Assembly (NCBI RefSeq): GCF_900115045.1 | Contig: NZ_FOVC01000001.1 | Coordinates: 620,001-684,000 of the forward strand | Direction: 5' to 3' | Length of the DNA: 64,000 nt | Origin: Izhakiella capsodis | GTDB lineage: Bacteria; Pseudomonadota; Gammaproteobacteria; Enterobacterales; Enterobacteriaceae | Translations under genes and position numbers: made by a program | Notes under the pieces: model-generated | Database searches by the model: none | What the model saw: the letters and a program-made list of their open reading frames with translations, nothing else | What the model was told of the DNA's origin: nothing | In this document: in pieces, positions 36,382-45,207 of the stretch | Position numbering within the stretch: position 1 is the first letter of the stretch | Layout of the letters: each line of letters begins with the position of its first letter

Positions 36382-36413
36382 AGCGGCGGGATATCACTTC
36401 CGCCGCTTTGATA
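36382..36413 (+). terminator. Terminator of the decarboxylase operon
   Basis: AGCGGCGG/CCGCCGCT (36382-36407) forms an 8-bp GC stem followed by a short T-rich stretch, 13 bases after the racemase stop. The rest of 36370-36787 shows no gene. Confidence 0.65.
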
Positions 36414-36787
36414 TCGCTCGCTTTTGGATTGCGGGTCAAAATAGCCACCTTCATCAAAATCACACTCGGATCTTATCGAAGATGATCGAACTGTGAACTT
36501 ATCCCTCCTCTAAAATACTCACCCTGATAGGTAAAAACAGAATAACAGGGCGGGTATTTACGCCAGCCATTTATTAGTCACACTGTAATTTTTCATCGGT
36601 GACGCACAGCGACACTGAACATGAATTTATCTGTAATGACGGACGTGGGGATGACTGCTTCAGCTTTGCTGCCGGTTTTGCTTTCAAACCTCAACGTATA
36701 ATTGAGGAACACTTAGCAAAAAAGGGCCAATATTTCTGGGTTGCGGGAAAGTGCAGCCTCAGTGATATGACTGTGGAAAGCGATTTA

Positions 36788-37294
36788 TTATTTCTTTGCT
36801 GCTCGAATCAGACCGTCAAGCCATTCCTGATGACCATTAAGCATTGGGTTCGGGCGGGTATTTGCCAGATCTTTTGCTGGGATGCCGTTCTGTGTTTCCT
36901 GCGTTAGGATACGAATCCTGTGACCGGAAAGATCCTCCAGTAGCCACGCATGATGAACATCGAGTCGTTGCGCGGTATCTTTTTCACCGGCCCATCCGTG
37001 CCATGCCAGTCGAGCAGGTTTACCTTCAGCAGGTGAGACAAACTCCACAACCTCAGCTTCAACTGGGAAACCGAACGTGCTGAAGTAGAAGCGAGCCCCA
37101 ATCTCCAATTCTGGACCTTTGTTGTCATGAAAGCACACATCGGCGGAATTTTTATAGTATTCCGGCCATAGCAATGGCTGACTCAGGAGCGGCCAGAGAT
37201 CATTGACGTTCAGATTTGAGATAATCATTTCATTTGAAACAAAGTTATCGGTAAAACCCGGAACAAATCCTTCTGGCCAGTCAATCGCGTGCAT
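36788..37294 (-). CDS. SRPBCC (START/Bet v1-like) domain protein
   Basis: The 168-residue protein has the helix-grip layout of the SRPBCC superfamily. The N-terminal NVNDLWPLLSQPLLWPEYYKN helix is followed by beta segments (IGARFYFSTFGFPVEAEVVE, PARLAWHGWAG) and a long C-terminal helix with MLNGHQEWLDGLIRAAKK. Such proteins bind small hydrophobic ligands or act as cyclases or hydratases; the ligand is unknown. It lies 133 bases downstream of the LysR gene on the same strand and may be its target. Confidence 0.78.
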   Translation of the reverse strand: MHAIDWPEGFVPGFTDNFVSNEMIISNLNVNDLWPLLSQPLLWPEYYKNSADVCFHDNKGPELEIGARFYFSTFGFPVEAEVVEFVSPAEGKPARLAWHGWAGEKDTAQRLDVHHAWLLEDLSGHRIRILTQETQNGIPAKDLANTRPNPMLNGHQEWLDGLIRAAKK

Positions 37295-37427
37295 AAATTT
37301 CTCCGATTATTCTAGTTGAGTGCAGTGTGTGTGTTATTACGGCAGTGGCGTGAAGACAGTGATTATTGGTGCAATGGAGTTATAAGGCGAATTATCATTA
37401 CTTATAATCAATATAAGATAAATTATA

Positions 37428-38336
37428 TCAAAATGGAGGATTTTGGCTTACTTCTGCGCACAAAGCACGAATCCACTGATGACTTGGATCCCGATGGGTT
37501 CGGTCATGCCAGGCCATGCTCTTGGTAAAGCCGGGGACTTCCAGGGGTAAAGAGAGAATGATGAGATCGTTGTTTGTCAGGACCATGCGGTGAGGGACAA
37601 CTGCAATCATATCAGTCACTCGCAAAATATCAGGTATCACCTGAAAACTATTAACTGACATGCCTACTCTCCGTGTCAGACTGAGCTTAGCCAGTGCTTC
37701 ATCTGTAACACCGGTGAAGTTACCTTCTGAAGAGACCAGAATATGTTCCTGTTTGCAAAATTGTTCGAGCGTCATCTCTGAAACCATTGACAGTGGATGA
37801 TGATGTCGTGCCACGCAGATATAATCTTCCTCATAGAGCGCTTTTCCATGCAGTTCTTCGGGGGTTGTTTGCGGTGTTAGCAAAGCCAGATCAACTTCAC
37901 CCCGAGACAACTGCTGATACACTCGCTCACTCTCCACGGGCCGTACGGCAATTTTAATATACGGTGCACGTAGTTTCAGCTCAGCCATCATCGGAACGAC
38001 TATAGCCTTAAGTGCATAGTCGGTTGCGACGATGGTATAAGTCATTTCCACCGTCATGGGATCAAATATTCTTGGTTTCAGTAGGATAGCGATATCGGTA
38101 AGGATTTGTTTTATCGGCGTAGAGAGTTCGTTGGCGCGCTTTGTGGGGACCATACCGTGGTTGGTGCGAATAAAGAGGGGATCCTCAAAATAATCACGCA
38201 AGCGAAAAAGCATACCACTGACGGCAGGCTGCGTCAGGGAGAGGCGCTTTGCTGCCCGAGTCACGCTTCCCTCATCCAGTAATGCATCAAGGGCCTTGAG
38301 GAGGTTAAGGTCCAGGGTTCTGATATCATTTTTCAT
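37428..38336 (-). CDS. LysR-family transcriptional regulator
   Basis: The 302-residue protein has the N-terminal winged HTH LNLLKALDALLDEGSVTRAAKRLSLTQPAVS, written here as two adjoining parts (LNLLKALDALLDEGSV and TRAAKRLSLTQPAVS). A substrate-binding-like effector domain follows (YTIVATDYALKAIVVPMM, VDLALLTP). It looks most like the NodD/SyrM-like branch (DLNLLKALDALL start). The target is unknown; the nearest gene is the SRPBCC protein on the same strand. Confidence 0.88.
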   Translation of the reverse strand: MKNDIRTLDLNLLKALDALLDEGSVTRAAKRLSLTQPAVSGMLFRLRDYFEDPLFIRTNHGMVPTKRANELSTPIKQILTDIAILLKPRIFDPMTVEMTYTIVATDYALKAIVVPMMAELKLRAPYIKIAVRPVESERVYQQLSRGEVDLALLTPQTTPEELHGKALYEEDYICVARHHHPLSMVSEMTLEQFCKQEHILVSSEGNFTGVTDEALAKLSLTRRVGMSVNSFQVIPDILRVTDMIAVVPHRMVLTNNDLIILSLPLEVPGFTKSMAWHDRTHRDPSHQWIRALCAEVSQNPPF

Positions 38337-39141
38337 AATGAACTAGCCTGACAGATATTGAAATTTTAATTTAGGCTAAATGCTTGGGAAGAGGTTGTCT
38401 AGAAGGCGAGCATATTGATATGTCCGTGTAAGTGGGGAGAGGCGTGCGATATCTTCATCATTCAGTGTTTCACCCTGCGCCCGAATATGAGCCAGGGCTG
38501 CCTGCATATAAGGCGTCACACAATTTTGGCGGATTTCCGCTTACAACCCCTCTATTTCGCATTAGATAAATCTTCTGATATTGCGGGATGAGGAGAAGAA
38601 GAGATAAAATAAAAAAATAGTGATAATTACCGGCACTATCAGCAACAGAAACTAATAAACAAGGAAATGTTGATGAATCAGACCGCACGTTATGTCCAGA
38701 AGCAAAATAATTTACGGAGTTTCATTGAGTAATATACGCTGTGTATATTCAGTCCGATAGTGAGATACAGAAGGCTGAGTCTGATAACCGGATTTATCAG
38801 ATAGTGTTACAGCGTTATGATTCAAAAAAAGATGGTGGGTATTGACGTCAGTAGAGATATCCTCATTCGGGTATTATCAGATGGAAAGGTAGCTTCTCTC
38901 AGCATAACGCCTGCACAGAGAATTATTATGGATGACAGACTCACAAAGGATTCTCGCAGAGTGATTCAGTGATGACCAAATAATGATTTTCTGTGTGTCC
39001 TGCCGAGCAATTTGCTACATCCTGGAAGGGTACTACGTTAACCTTAGTATTCAACTCATACTACGCACTGTATCAGATACGCATGATACGTTAACAACCA
39101 TAATGATTTTTTTATTTTAATTCGATTTGACATGGGGAAAA
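38337..39141. other. Mostly gene-free region with an IS110 remnant
   Basis: The stretch separates the LysR gene from the quinoprotein dehydrogenase. Apart from the transposase fragment listed separately, no coding sequence is supported. The last 80 bases are AT-rich and probably contain the dehydrogenase promoter. Confidence 0.4.
38817..38972 (+). pseudogene. IS110-family transposase N-terminal remnant
   Basis: A 51-codon frame begins MIQKKMVGIDVSRDILIRVL, the start of the DEDD transposase domain of IS110/IS1111 elements (VGIDVSK...). After about 30 residues the match fades and the frame stops. The remaining roughly 300 residues are absent, so this is a leftover of an old insertion. Confidence 0.55.
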
Positions 39142-41562
39142 ATGGAACATTCTGTTGCGAAGCCGTTGTGGCTAAAAATCATCTCAATACTATTAGGGCT
39201 GGTACTGGTTTTATCTGGGGCTTTCTTCCTCTATTATGGCGTAAAGCTAGTTACGCTGGGCGGGAGTAATTATTTCGTAATTGCCGGAATCGTGATGTTG
39301 GCAAGTGGTATACAACTTATTCGTATACGCGCTTCTGGGGCATTTCTCTGTATTATAGTGTTCCTTGGCTCAAGTATTTGGGCATTTTGGGATGCCGGCC
39401 TTGTCTTCTGGGCGCTAATTTCCCGTCTCATGTTTCCTGCGGGCCTGGCTATCATTTCGCTATTACTTTTACCATCGTTACTGCGTTATGAGAATAAACG
39501 CAGCCACAGCAAAGGTGTTTACACTTTAGCCGGGATCGCTATTGCTGCTTTTATTGGCGCATTTTGGGGTATGTTTCAACCTCACCCTACCGTGGCTTTT
39601 GAAGGCACTCCGCGGCCGCTAATCCCTGTAGGAAAAGACAAACAACAAAAAGACTGGAATAACTACGGTAATACGCCTGAAGGCAGTCGTTTTGTCGCCC
39701 TCGATCAAATTAATCGAAATAACGTGACCAGGCTGAAACCCATATGGATGTTCCATACCGGGGATATCCCGTTGAGTCCAGATGGTAATGGCGCAGAAGA
39801 CCAGCAAACACCATTGCAGGTCGGTGATAAAGTTTTCCTCTGTACTCCACATAACAACGTGATAGCTGTTGATGGCGATACTGGCAAAGAGATCTGGAAA
39901 GCGGAGATTAACGCCAAATCTTCGGTGTGGATGCGTTGTCGTGGTCTGGCTTATTTTGATGTCAATAAACCGTTGCCGAAATCGGCCCTGCCAGGCGGAG
40001 CGGCTCCCATTTCAGTGAGTACTGAAACCTGTCCCCGCCGTGTGTTGATGAATACAATTGACGGCCGTTTAATTGCGCTGAATGCTGACAATGGCCAGTT
40101 CTGCGAGAATTTCGGTGACAAGGGGACCGTTAATCTGCATACCGGTATGGGGAGTACTCCGGATCCGGACTATGTGCTGACCTCACCGCCAACCCTGGCG
40201 GGTACCACCGTGGTCGTAGGGGGACGTGTTGCAGATAATGTCAGTACGGATATGCCTGGTGGTGTAATTCGTGGCTATGATGTGATAACCGGGGCATTGC
40301 GCTGGGCGTTTGACACAGGCAAAGAAGATCCTAATGAGCCACTGAAGCCAGGGACACACTACGTTCGCAGCACCCCGAACTCCTGGGCACCGATGTCCTA
40401 CGATCCGCAATCGAACACGGTCTTTATGCCAATGGGAAGTTCTTCCGTCGATATCTGGGGAGCAAACCGTACTGCGCTTGATCATAAATATGGCGCTTCA
40501 ATACTCGCCGTGGATGCTAACACAGGCAAAGAGAAGTGGGTTTATCAGACGGTTCATAACGACTTATGGGATTTTGATATTCCGATGCAGCCGAGTCTGA
40601 TTGACTTCAACATGGCAGACGGCAGTGAGCGTCCGGCGGTGGTTTTTGGTACCAAAGCAGGACAGATTTATGTACTGGACCGCCAGTCAGGAAAACCATT
40701 GACGAACGTTGTTAACGTAAAAGTTAAACGAGGCGACATTCCCGGCGAGCAGTACAGCGATACTCAACCGCGATCTGTCGGCATGCCACAGATCGGCGCA
40801 CAAACGCTTAAAGAGTCCGATATGTGGGGAGCGACGCCGTTTGATCAGCTAATCTGCCGTATCGAGTTTAAATCGATGCGCTATGACGGCCTTTATACGG
40901 TGCCAGGAACTGATATTTCACTGAGCTTTCCGGGTTCACTTGGTGGGATGAACTGGGGAGGGATATCGGTTGATCCGAACAATCACTATATCTTTGTCAA
41001 TGATATGCGGCTTGGACTCTGGCAGCAGCTGGTCAAAAATTCACCATCGATGAAAATGCAAACCAATTCCGGTGGTGAAGCGGTCAATACGGGTATGGGT
41101 GCGGTGCCAATGAAAGGGGCACCCTATTCGGTCAATAAAAATCGCTTCTCTTCACCGTTGGGTATCCCTTGTCAGACGCCGCCATTTGGCACGCTCAGCG
41201 CAATTGATATGAATACCCGAAAAGTGGTGTGGCAGGTTCCATTGGGAACGGTTCAGGATACCGGGCCATTAGGTATCAAGATGCACATGAAGATGCCGGT
41301 TGGGATGCCTTCACTGGGTGGTTCGCTGGCTACACAAGGTGGACTTGTATTTATCGCAGGTACGCAAGATTACTATCTGCGGGCCTTTGATAGCTCAACA
41401 GGTAAGGAGTTATGGAAAGCCCGTCTGCCAGTTGGCAGTCAGGGAGGGCCAATAAGTTATCTATCACCTAAAACCGGTAAGCAGTACATTCTTATCTCAG
41501 CGGGTGGGGCGCGTCAGTCACCCGACCGTGGTGATTATGTGATCGCTTACGGATTAGAATGA
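39142..41562 (+). CDS. gcd: Membrane-bound PQQ-dependent dehydrogenase (glucose/quinate type)
   Basis: The 806-residue protein has five N-terminal membrane helices (to about residue 140). The periplasmic eight-bladed quinoprotein propeller has repeats such as VIAVDGDTGKEIWKAEI, ILAVDANTGKEKWVYQT and LRAFDSSTGKELWKARL, plus the conserved HNDLWDFDIPMQP. It oxidises an aldose (or quinate/shikimate) in the periplasm and passes electrons to ubiquinone, acidifying the medium. E. coli Gcd is 796 residues. ATG at 39142 is preferred (GGGGA upstream) over TTG at 39127. No pqq genes lie in the window, so the cofactor must come from elsewhere. Glucose is the likely but unproven substrate. Confidence 0.88.
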   Translation: MEHSVAKPLWLKIISILLGLVLVLSGAFFLYYGVKLVTLGGSNYFVIAGIVMLASGIQLIRIRASGAFLCIIVFLGSSIWAFWDAGLVFWALISRLMFPAGLAIISLLLLPSLLRYENKRSHSKGVYTLAGIAIAAFIGAFWGMFQPHPTVAFEGTPRPLIPVGKDKQQKDWNNYGNTPEGSRFVALDQINRNNVTRLKPIWMFHTGDIPLSPDGNGAEDQQTPLQVGDKVFLCTPHNNVIAVDGDTGKEIWKAEINAKSSVWMRCRGLAYFDVNKPLPKSALPGGAAPISVSTETCPRRVLMNTIDGRLIALNADNGQFCENFGDKGTVNLHTGMGSTPDPDYVLTSPPTLAGTTVVVGGRVADNVSTDMPGGVIRGYDVITGALRWAFDTGKEDPNEPLKPGTHYVRSTPNSWAPMSYDPQSNTVFMPMGSSSVDIWGANRTALDHKYGASILAVDANTGKEKWVYQTVHNDLWDFDIPMQPSLIDFNMADGSERPAVVFGTKAGQIYVLDRQSGKPLTNVVNVKVKRGDIPGEQYSDTQPRSVGMPQIGAQTLKESDMWGATPFDQLICRIEFKSMRYDGLYTVPGTDISLSFPGSLGGMNWGGISVDPNNHYIFVNDMRLGLWQQLVKNSPSMKMQTNSGGEAVNTGMGAVPMKGAPYSVNKNRFSSPLGIPCQTPPFGTLSAIDMNTRKVVWQVPLGTVQDTGPLGIKMHMKMPVGMPSLGGSLATQGGLVFIAGTQDYYLRAFDSSTGKELWKARLPVGSQGGPISYLSPKTGKQYILISAGGARQSPDRGDYVIAYGLE

Positions 41563-42207
41563 TCCTTATTGTCAACCCTCTGACAATACAGACTAACGCG
41601 GTGAACTGTTCTCGGAACAGTTCACCGTCATGTCCAGTACCAACTTCTGCATATATAGCTTTTTGTCAGTACCCGGACATTGGCGCTGGGTACTTAATCA
41701 TAAACAGTCATGAGCCTGGCGCCCAATCTTGCCTTCGCGTTCGGGTTTCAGTTTGGCAACCATAACACAGCTCATCAACGCGCCCACGTGTGGCTCAGGC
41801 TCTAAAACTCGAGTAATAAATTTAGCTGCCAGATCACTTCGAAACGAGACGCATCAACTCCACCTACTGGTTGTGGTGGGTGGGTGTTCTGTCGAAAGGG
41901 GGGTTAGCATTTAGTCTTTAGTTTTTACCTTTGATTTTTATTCTAATGGTGGTTTTTTATTCTCCTCCGCGTCCCTGCGGGGAAGTCTGAGGAGAATCAA
42001 TCATGGAGATAAAAGAGTGGCTGGCGCTGAGTGATCAGTCGAAAAGCTTATGTTTAATCGTACGGACATGGCTCTTAAAAGGTCGCCGTTAAACAGGCTC
42101 TTCATACGCTGCAGCCACGCCCGTAGCGAAAATAATGCATAGCCATCAGCCGGGCACATCTACTCAGACTTGGCAGTAATTTCGTGATAATGCAATTTCG
42201 TCAGCCG
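41563..42207. other. Gene-poor region with two strong hairpins
   Basis: A perfect 13-bp stem CGGTGAACTGTTC/GAACAGTTCACCG (41599-41627) follows the dehydrogenase stop; it has no T-run but may end that transcript. A second hairpin at 41959-41997 has arms ATTCTCCTC/GAGGAGAAT. Otherwise only a 29-codon frame, listed separately, is seen. Confidence 0.5.
42003..42092 (+). CDS. Possible 29-residue peptide with sequestered ribosome site
   Basis: The frame starts ATG at 42003 (MEIKEWLALSDQSK...) and ends at 42092. The only ribosome-site-like sequence, GAGGAGA, is the right arm of the 41959-41997 hairpin. I do not recognise the peptide. It may be the broken start of a longer gene or chance. Confidence 0.25.
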   Translation: MEIKEWLALSDQSKSLCLIVRTWLLKGRR

Positions 42208-43206
42208 CTACCAACCAGCGGCAAATCCAACACCCACTGCGGAATTATTAGATGAATCCAGCGATAAATTAACCCTTGCCGCTGTATTTGGGGTTAGATG
42301 TACCTGCGCTCCAGCTGCAATAGCATAGCCGTTGTCATAAGTCCCGCTTCCCATACCAAATGAAAATCTGTTGCCATTCAAATAGGGAATTGACGCTATT
42401 GCTGTTACTCCGGCAATACCTGCGTTCAATCGTTTATTAGTATTATTTATCCTTTCATTGAATTCAGAGTTCAGATTTCTTATTTGATTGTCAGTGTAAC
42501 TATTAGCAGACATTAAGGTATTGTTGGAAGCATTATTAAGTTGACCCAGGTTCACTGCATCGTTATTAGCTATACCATCTGCAACATTCGTGATTCTTCT
42601 TTTTTGTAAATCATTACCTACTGAAACAGTATTCTCTTCATTTGCTGTTGAATTATTACCAATGGCAACTGAGTTATTAGCTGTTGCACTGGCACCATTA
42701 CCTAAAGCTACAGCGTTGGTTCCTGAAGCATCAGAATTATGTCCAATAGCGGTTGCACTTGCGGCCTTTGTTGTAGCGCCTCTTCCAACTGCAGTTGAAT
42801 AATCTCCGGTACTATTCGCGCCGTAACCTATCGCAGTGCTGGTATCTCCATTCGATTTACTTTGACCTCCAACAGAGATAGCACCCCAGCCATCAGATGA
42901 TGAATCATTGCCTATGGCAATACCTTCCTTACCCACGCCGCTCGTTGTCTTTACACTGGAATTGGAACCAATAGCCACTGAGGCTTCATCATTTGAATTT
43001 GCATTTAGACCTACTGCTGTTGAATTTAGCCCTGTTGCCAAGCTATTAGCTCCATATGCCGATGCCCCTGGAGATAAGCTATTGCTACTTGATCCTACTG
43101 ATGTGGCTGCATTTTGATTATAGTCATTTCCGCCGCCGGCTGAATATGCCATGGCGCCTGAACTGAAAAAAATCGGAATTAAAATTAGTGTTGTTAATGA
43201 TTTCAT
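42208..43206 (-). CDS. Short trimeric autotransporter adhesin (YadA-like)
   Basis: The 332-residue protein has a signal peptide (LILIPIFFSSGAMA) and a head of about ten YadA-type repeats (motifs such as ASVAIGSNS, GIAIGNDSS, STAVGRGA, AVALGNGA, SVAIGNNS). The neck IANNDAVNLGQL and only a brief coiled-coil stalk follow. The final YadA anchor domain (about 265-332, with NAGIAGVTAIASIPYL) forms the outer-membrane barrel and ends in aromatic Trp. Such proteins trimerise and bind host or matrix surfaces. At 332 residues it is much shorter than YadA because the stalk is nearly absent. It is AT-rich and flanked by gene-poor DNA on both sides. Confidence 0.9.
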   Translation of the reverse strand: MKSLTTLILIPIFFSSGAMAYSAGGGNDYNQNAATSVGSSSNSLSPGASAYGANSLATGLNSTAVGLNANSNDEASVAIGSNSSVKTTSGVGKEGIAIGNDSSSDGWGAISVGGQSKSNGDTSTAIGYGANSTGDYSTAVGRGATTKAASATAIGHNSDASGTNAVALGNGASATANNSVAIGNNSTANEENTVSVGNDLQKRRITNVADGIANNDAVNLGQLNNASNNTLMSANSYTDNQIRNLNSEFNERINNTNKRLNAGIAGVTAIASIPYLNGNRFSFGMGSGTYDNGYAIAAGAQVHLTPNTAARVNLSLDSSNNSAVGVGFAAGW

Positions 43207-43504
43207 TACTTATCCATTTTTTTTTGGTTTTAATACATATCCGTATTGCATCGGGATTATATATATATCCGAGGGTTTTCGCAAAATATTGAGAGAAAAA
43301 CTCTTTATCTTCTTTTACTTACGATGCAGCTTGAAGAGTGGTGCTGATGATATTTAAACGAGTGAATATTTTCATCTGATATTAAACAGCGATAGGAACA
43401 TTGCGATAAAAATACTATCACTGTTAACTTAAACGGTTAAATAACTTCACGCTGGTGAAAACGGTATAGGCCAGCAACAAGGTGATTGATTTTATACGGG
43501 CGTA

Positions 43505-44248
43505 TTATTCATTTGCCGTCTTTTTGCTAAGAATATAGCAGGCTATCGGGAGAGGAAGCGTCACGATCAGCAGTACCCAGAGCAGAGTGTAGACCGCGTC
43601 GACACCGTCGTTTTGCAAGTTAATGTAGAGCTTTACCGGTATACCCTGTGGAAAATAAGCAAAGATCATTACTATGCCGAACTCTCCCACTGCGCGGACC
43701 CACGCAAGCGATACAGCAGAGGCCAGACCCGGCAAAGCCAGCGGCAATGTGAGGCGGCGAAAACAGGCCCAGTCGGAGCCTCCCAAAGTATGACCAGCTT
43801 CAAGAATCGTATCAGGAACAGTGGCAAAGGCCGAGCGCGCTACTACGATAAAGTAAGGCAAGGCACCATAAACCTGAGCAAGCACAAAGGCAGCAGGATT
43901 GTTGACTAACGTCATTCCCAGCACGGTCAGCCAATGACCAATCACCCCGTAAGGCCCGAATGCCGATACCAGCAAAATGCCCATCGCCAGAGGTGGTGTC
44001 AGCAGTGGGATCATCACCAGTAGCTCACCCAGCAACCGTTTTCTTTCGCGCGAACGCGACAGCCACCACGCTGCGGGCGTGCCGATAACAATGATAATCC
44101 CGAGCGCCAGCAGGCCCAGCGTCATCGAGGTAAGGATGGATCCGTTATCCCCCCAGGCCAGCTGTAGATGATGCCAGGGCGTGACACTAACCAGCGTGAG
44201 AAAGGGAATACTTAACAGCAGGATCGCGGGCAATGACAGCCAGCCCAC
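43505..44248 (-). CDS. ABC transporter permease (ModB/sulfate-type)
   Basis: The 247-residue protein has about six membrane helices and the EAA-type cytoplasmic loop EAGHTLGGSDWACFRRLTLPLALPG. It pairs with the binding protein upstream, whose stop is 18 bases away. GTG at 44248 is used, but the frame is open back into the binding-protein gene (RPLSRPGGIVGWL), so a rare upstream start at about 44278 is possible. No ATPase gene follows within the window, and the DNA downstream is gene-poor. The substrate is probably an oxyanion or a metal; this is inferred only from the family. Confidence 0.82.
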   Translation of the reverse strand: MGWLSLPAILLLSIPFLTLVSVTPWHHLQLAWGDNGSILTSMTLGLLALGIIIVIGTPAAWWLSRSRERKRLLGELLVMIPLLTPPLAMGILLVSAFGPYGVIGHWLTVLGMTLVNNPAAFVLAQVYGALPYFIVVARSAFATVPDTILEAGHTLGGSDWACFRRLTLPLALPGLASAVSLAWVRAVGEFGIVMIFAYFPQGIPVKLYINLQNDGVDAVYTLLWVLLIVTLPLPIACYILSKKTANE

Positions 44249-44265
44249 AATCCCGCCAGGACGGC

Positions 44266-45207
44266 TTAGCGGGCGAATAAGTTACCACCTTTAGGTGCGG
44301 CATAACCAAATTCTTTGAACACTTTCTGGCCTTCAGCGCTCTGCATGAACGCGACAAAATTTTTCCCCTGTCGTACTCCATCCGGCGCATTTTTGAGCAC
44401 TGCAGCGTAAAACACCAGTGGTTGGCTGTGCACAATGACATTTTGGCCCTTGCTGTTTTTAATGGCAAAACTGACGGTGTTATACCATTTCTTAGCCATC
44501 GCCGGATTACTCAGGTTGATTTCGTCCGGCAGGGCGATAAAAGGAAGATGAGCCGAACGGACTTCACTTTCGTACGCCGCCGCCGCATCCACCTGACCAC
44601 TTTCCAGTCGCGCCAGTAAACCACCTTCCTGATTAGTCTGTTGCGGATTTTGCAATGAACCCAGGATCTTATCGGCAATACCCGGCATTTTGTAGTACTT
44701 TTCTGCTAACATCAGGCTGAAGATGATATTCTGACCTTTGGGATCCACATACGGATCGGTACGGCCGAAATAAATATCTTTTTTCGCTAACAGATTGAGC
44801 CATGAACCATTTTTTTCCTGGCTGGCTTGTGTAAACTGCGCCGCGTATTTCCCTTTGGGGCTGTAGGCGATCACCATGCTCGTACTTGCCACGGGAACCG
44901 CCTCATCAATCAGCCTGGCTTTCTTAAGAATTTCCATCGGGCCGGGGGTAATGGAAACAAAAACATCGGCCGCAATCTTATGGTCAGCCAGCAGGCGCGC
45001 CATTCCGTAAGCGCCTTGTCCCTGTCCCTGATATTCTGCGTTTTCCGCTTTGGAGAATGCCGGACCTAATCCCTCATCCATCACTTTGCCCATTGAACCG
45101 GCATAGGTCACACGGATATCTTTTGCCAGTGCGAAGAATGACATTTGCATCAACGCCACCGCTGTAAGGACGTACTTTATTTTTCTATAAGTCACATTGA
45201 TCACCAC
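44266..45207 (-). CDS. ABC transporter substrate-binding protein (WtpA/ModA-like)
   Basis: The 313-residue periplasmic binding protein has a signal peptide ending FFALAKDI. The mature start RVTYAGSMGKVMDEGLGPAF is typical of molybdate/tungstate and related oxyanion-binding proteins of the WtpA type. Later segments include PYVDPKGQNIIFSLMLAEKYY and AAAAYESEVRSAHLPF. It feeds the adjacent permease. Ligand identity (molybdate, tungstate, other) is undetermined. GTG at 45207 is taken as start; a GTG at 45195 is an alternative. Confidence 0.85.
   Translation of the reverse strand: MVINVTYRKIKYVLTAVALMQMSFFALAKDIRVTYAGSMGKVMDEGLGPAFSKAENAEYQGQGQGAYGMARLLADHKIAADVFVSITPGPMEILKKARLIDEAVPVASTSMVIAYSPKGKYAAQFTQASQEKNGSWLNLLAKKDIYFGRTDPYVDPKGQNIIFSLMLAEKYYKMPGIADKILGSLQNPQQTNQEGGLLARLESGQVDAAAAYESEVRSAHLPFIALPDEINLSNPAMAKKWYNTVSFAIKNSKGQNVIVHSQPLVFYAAVLKNAPDGVRQGKNFVAFMQSAEGQKVFKEFGYAAPKGGNLFAR

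Noticed and set aside
36599..36907. 102-codon plus-strand frame after the racemase gene
   Set aside because: Its 3' half is antisense to the SRPBCC gene and it has no ribosome site or motif.
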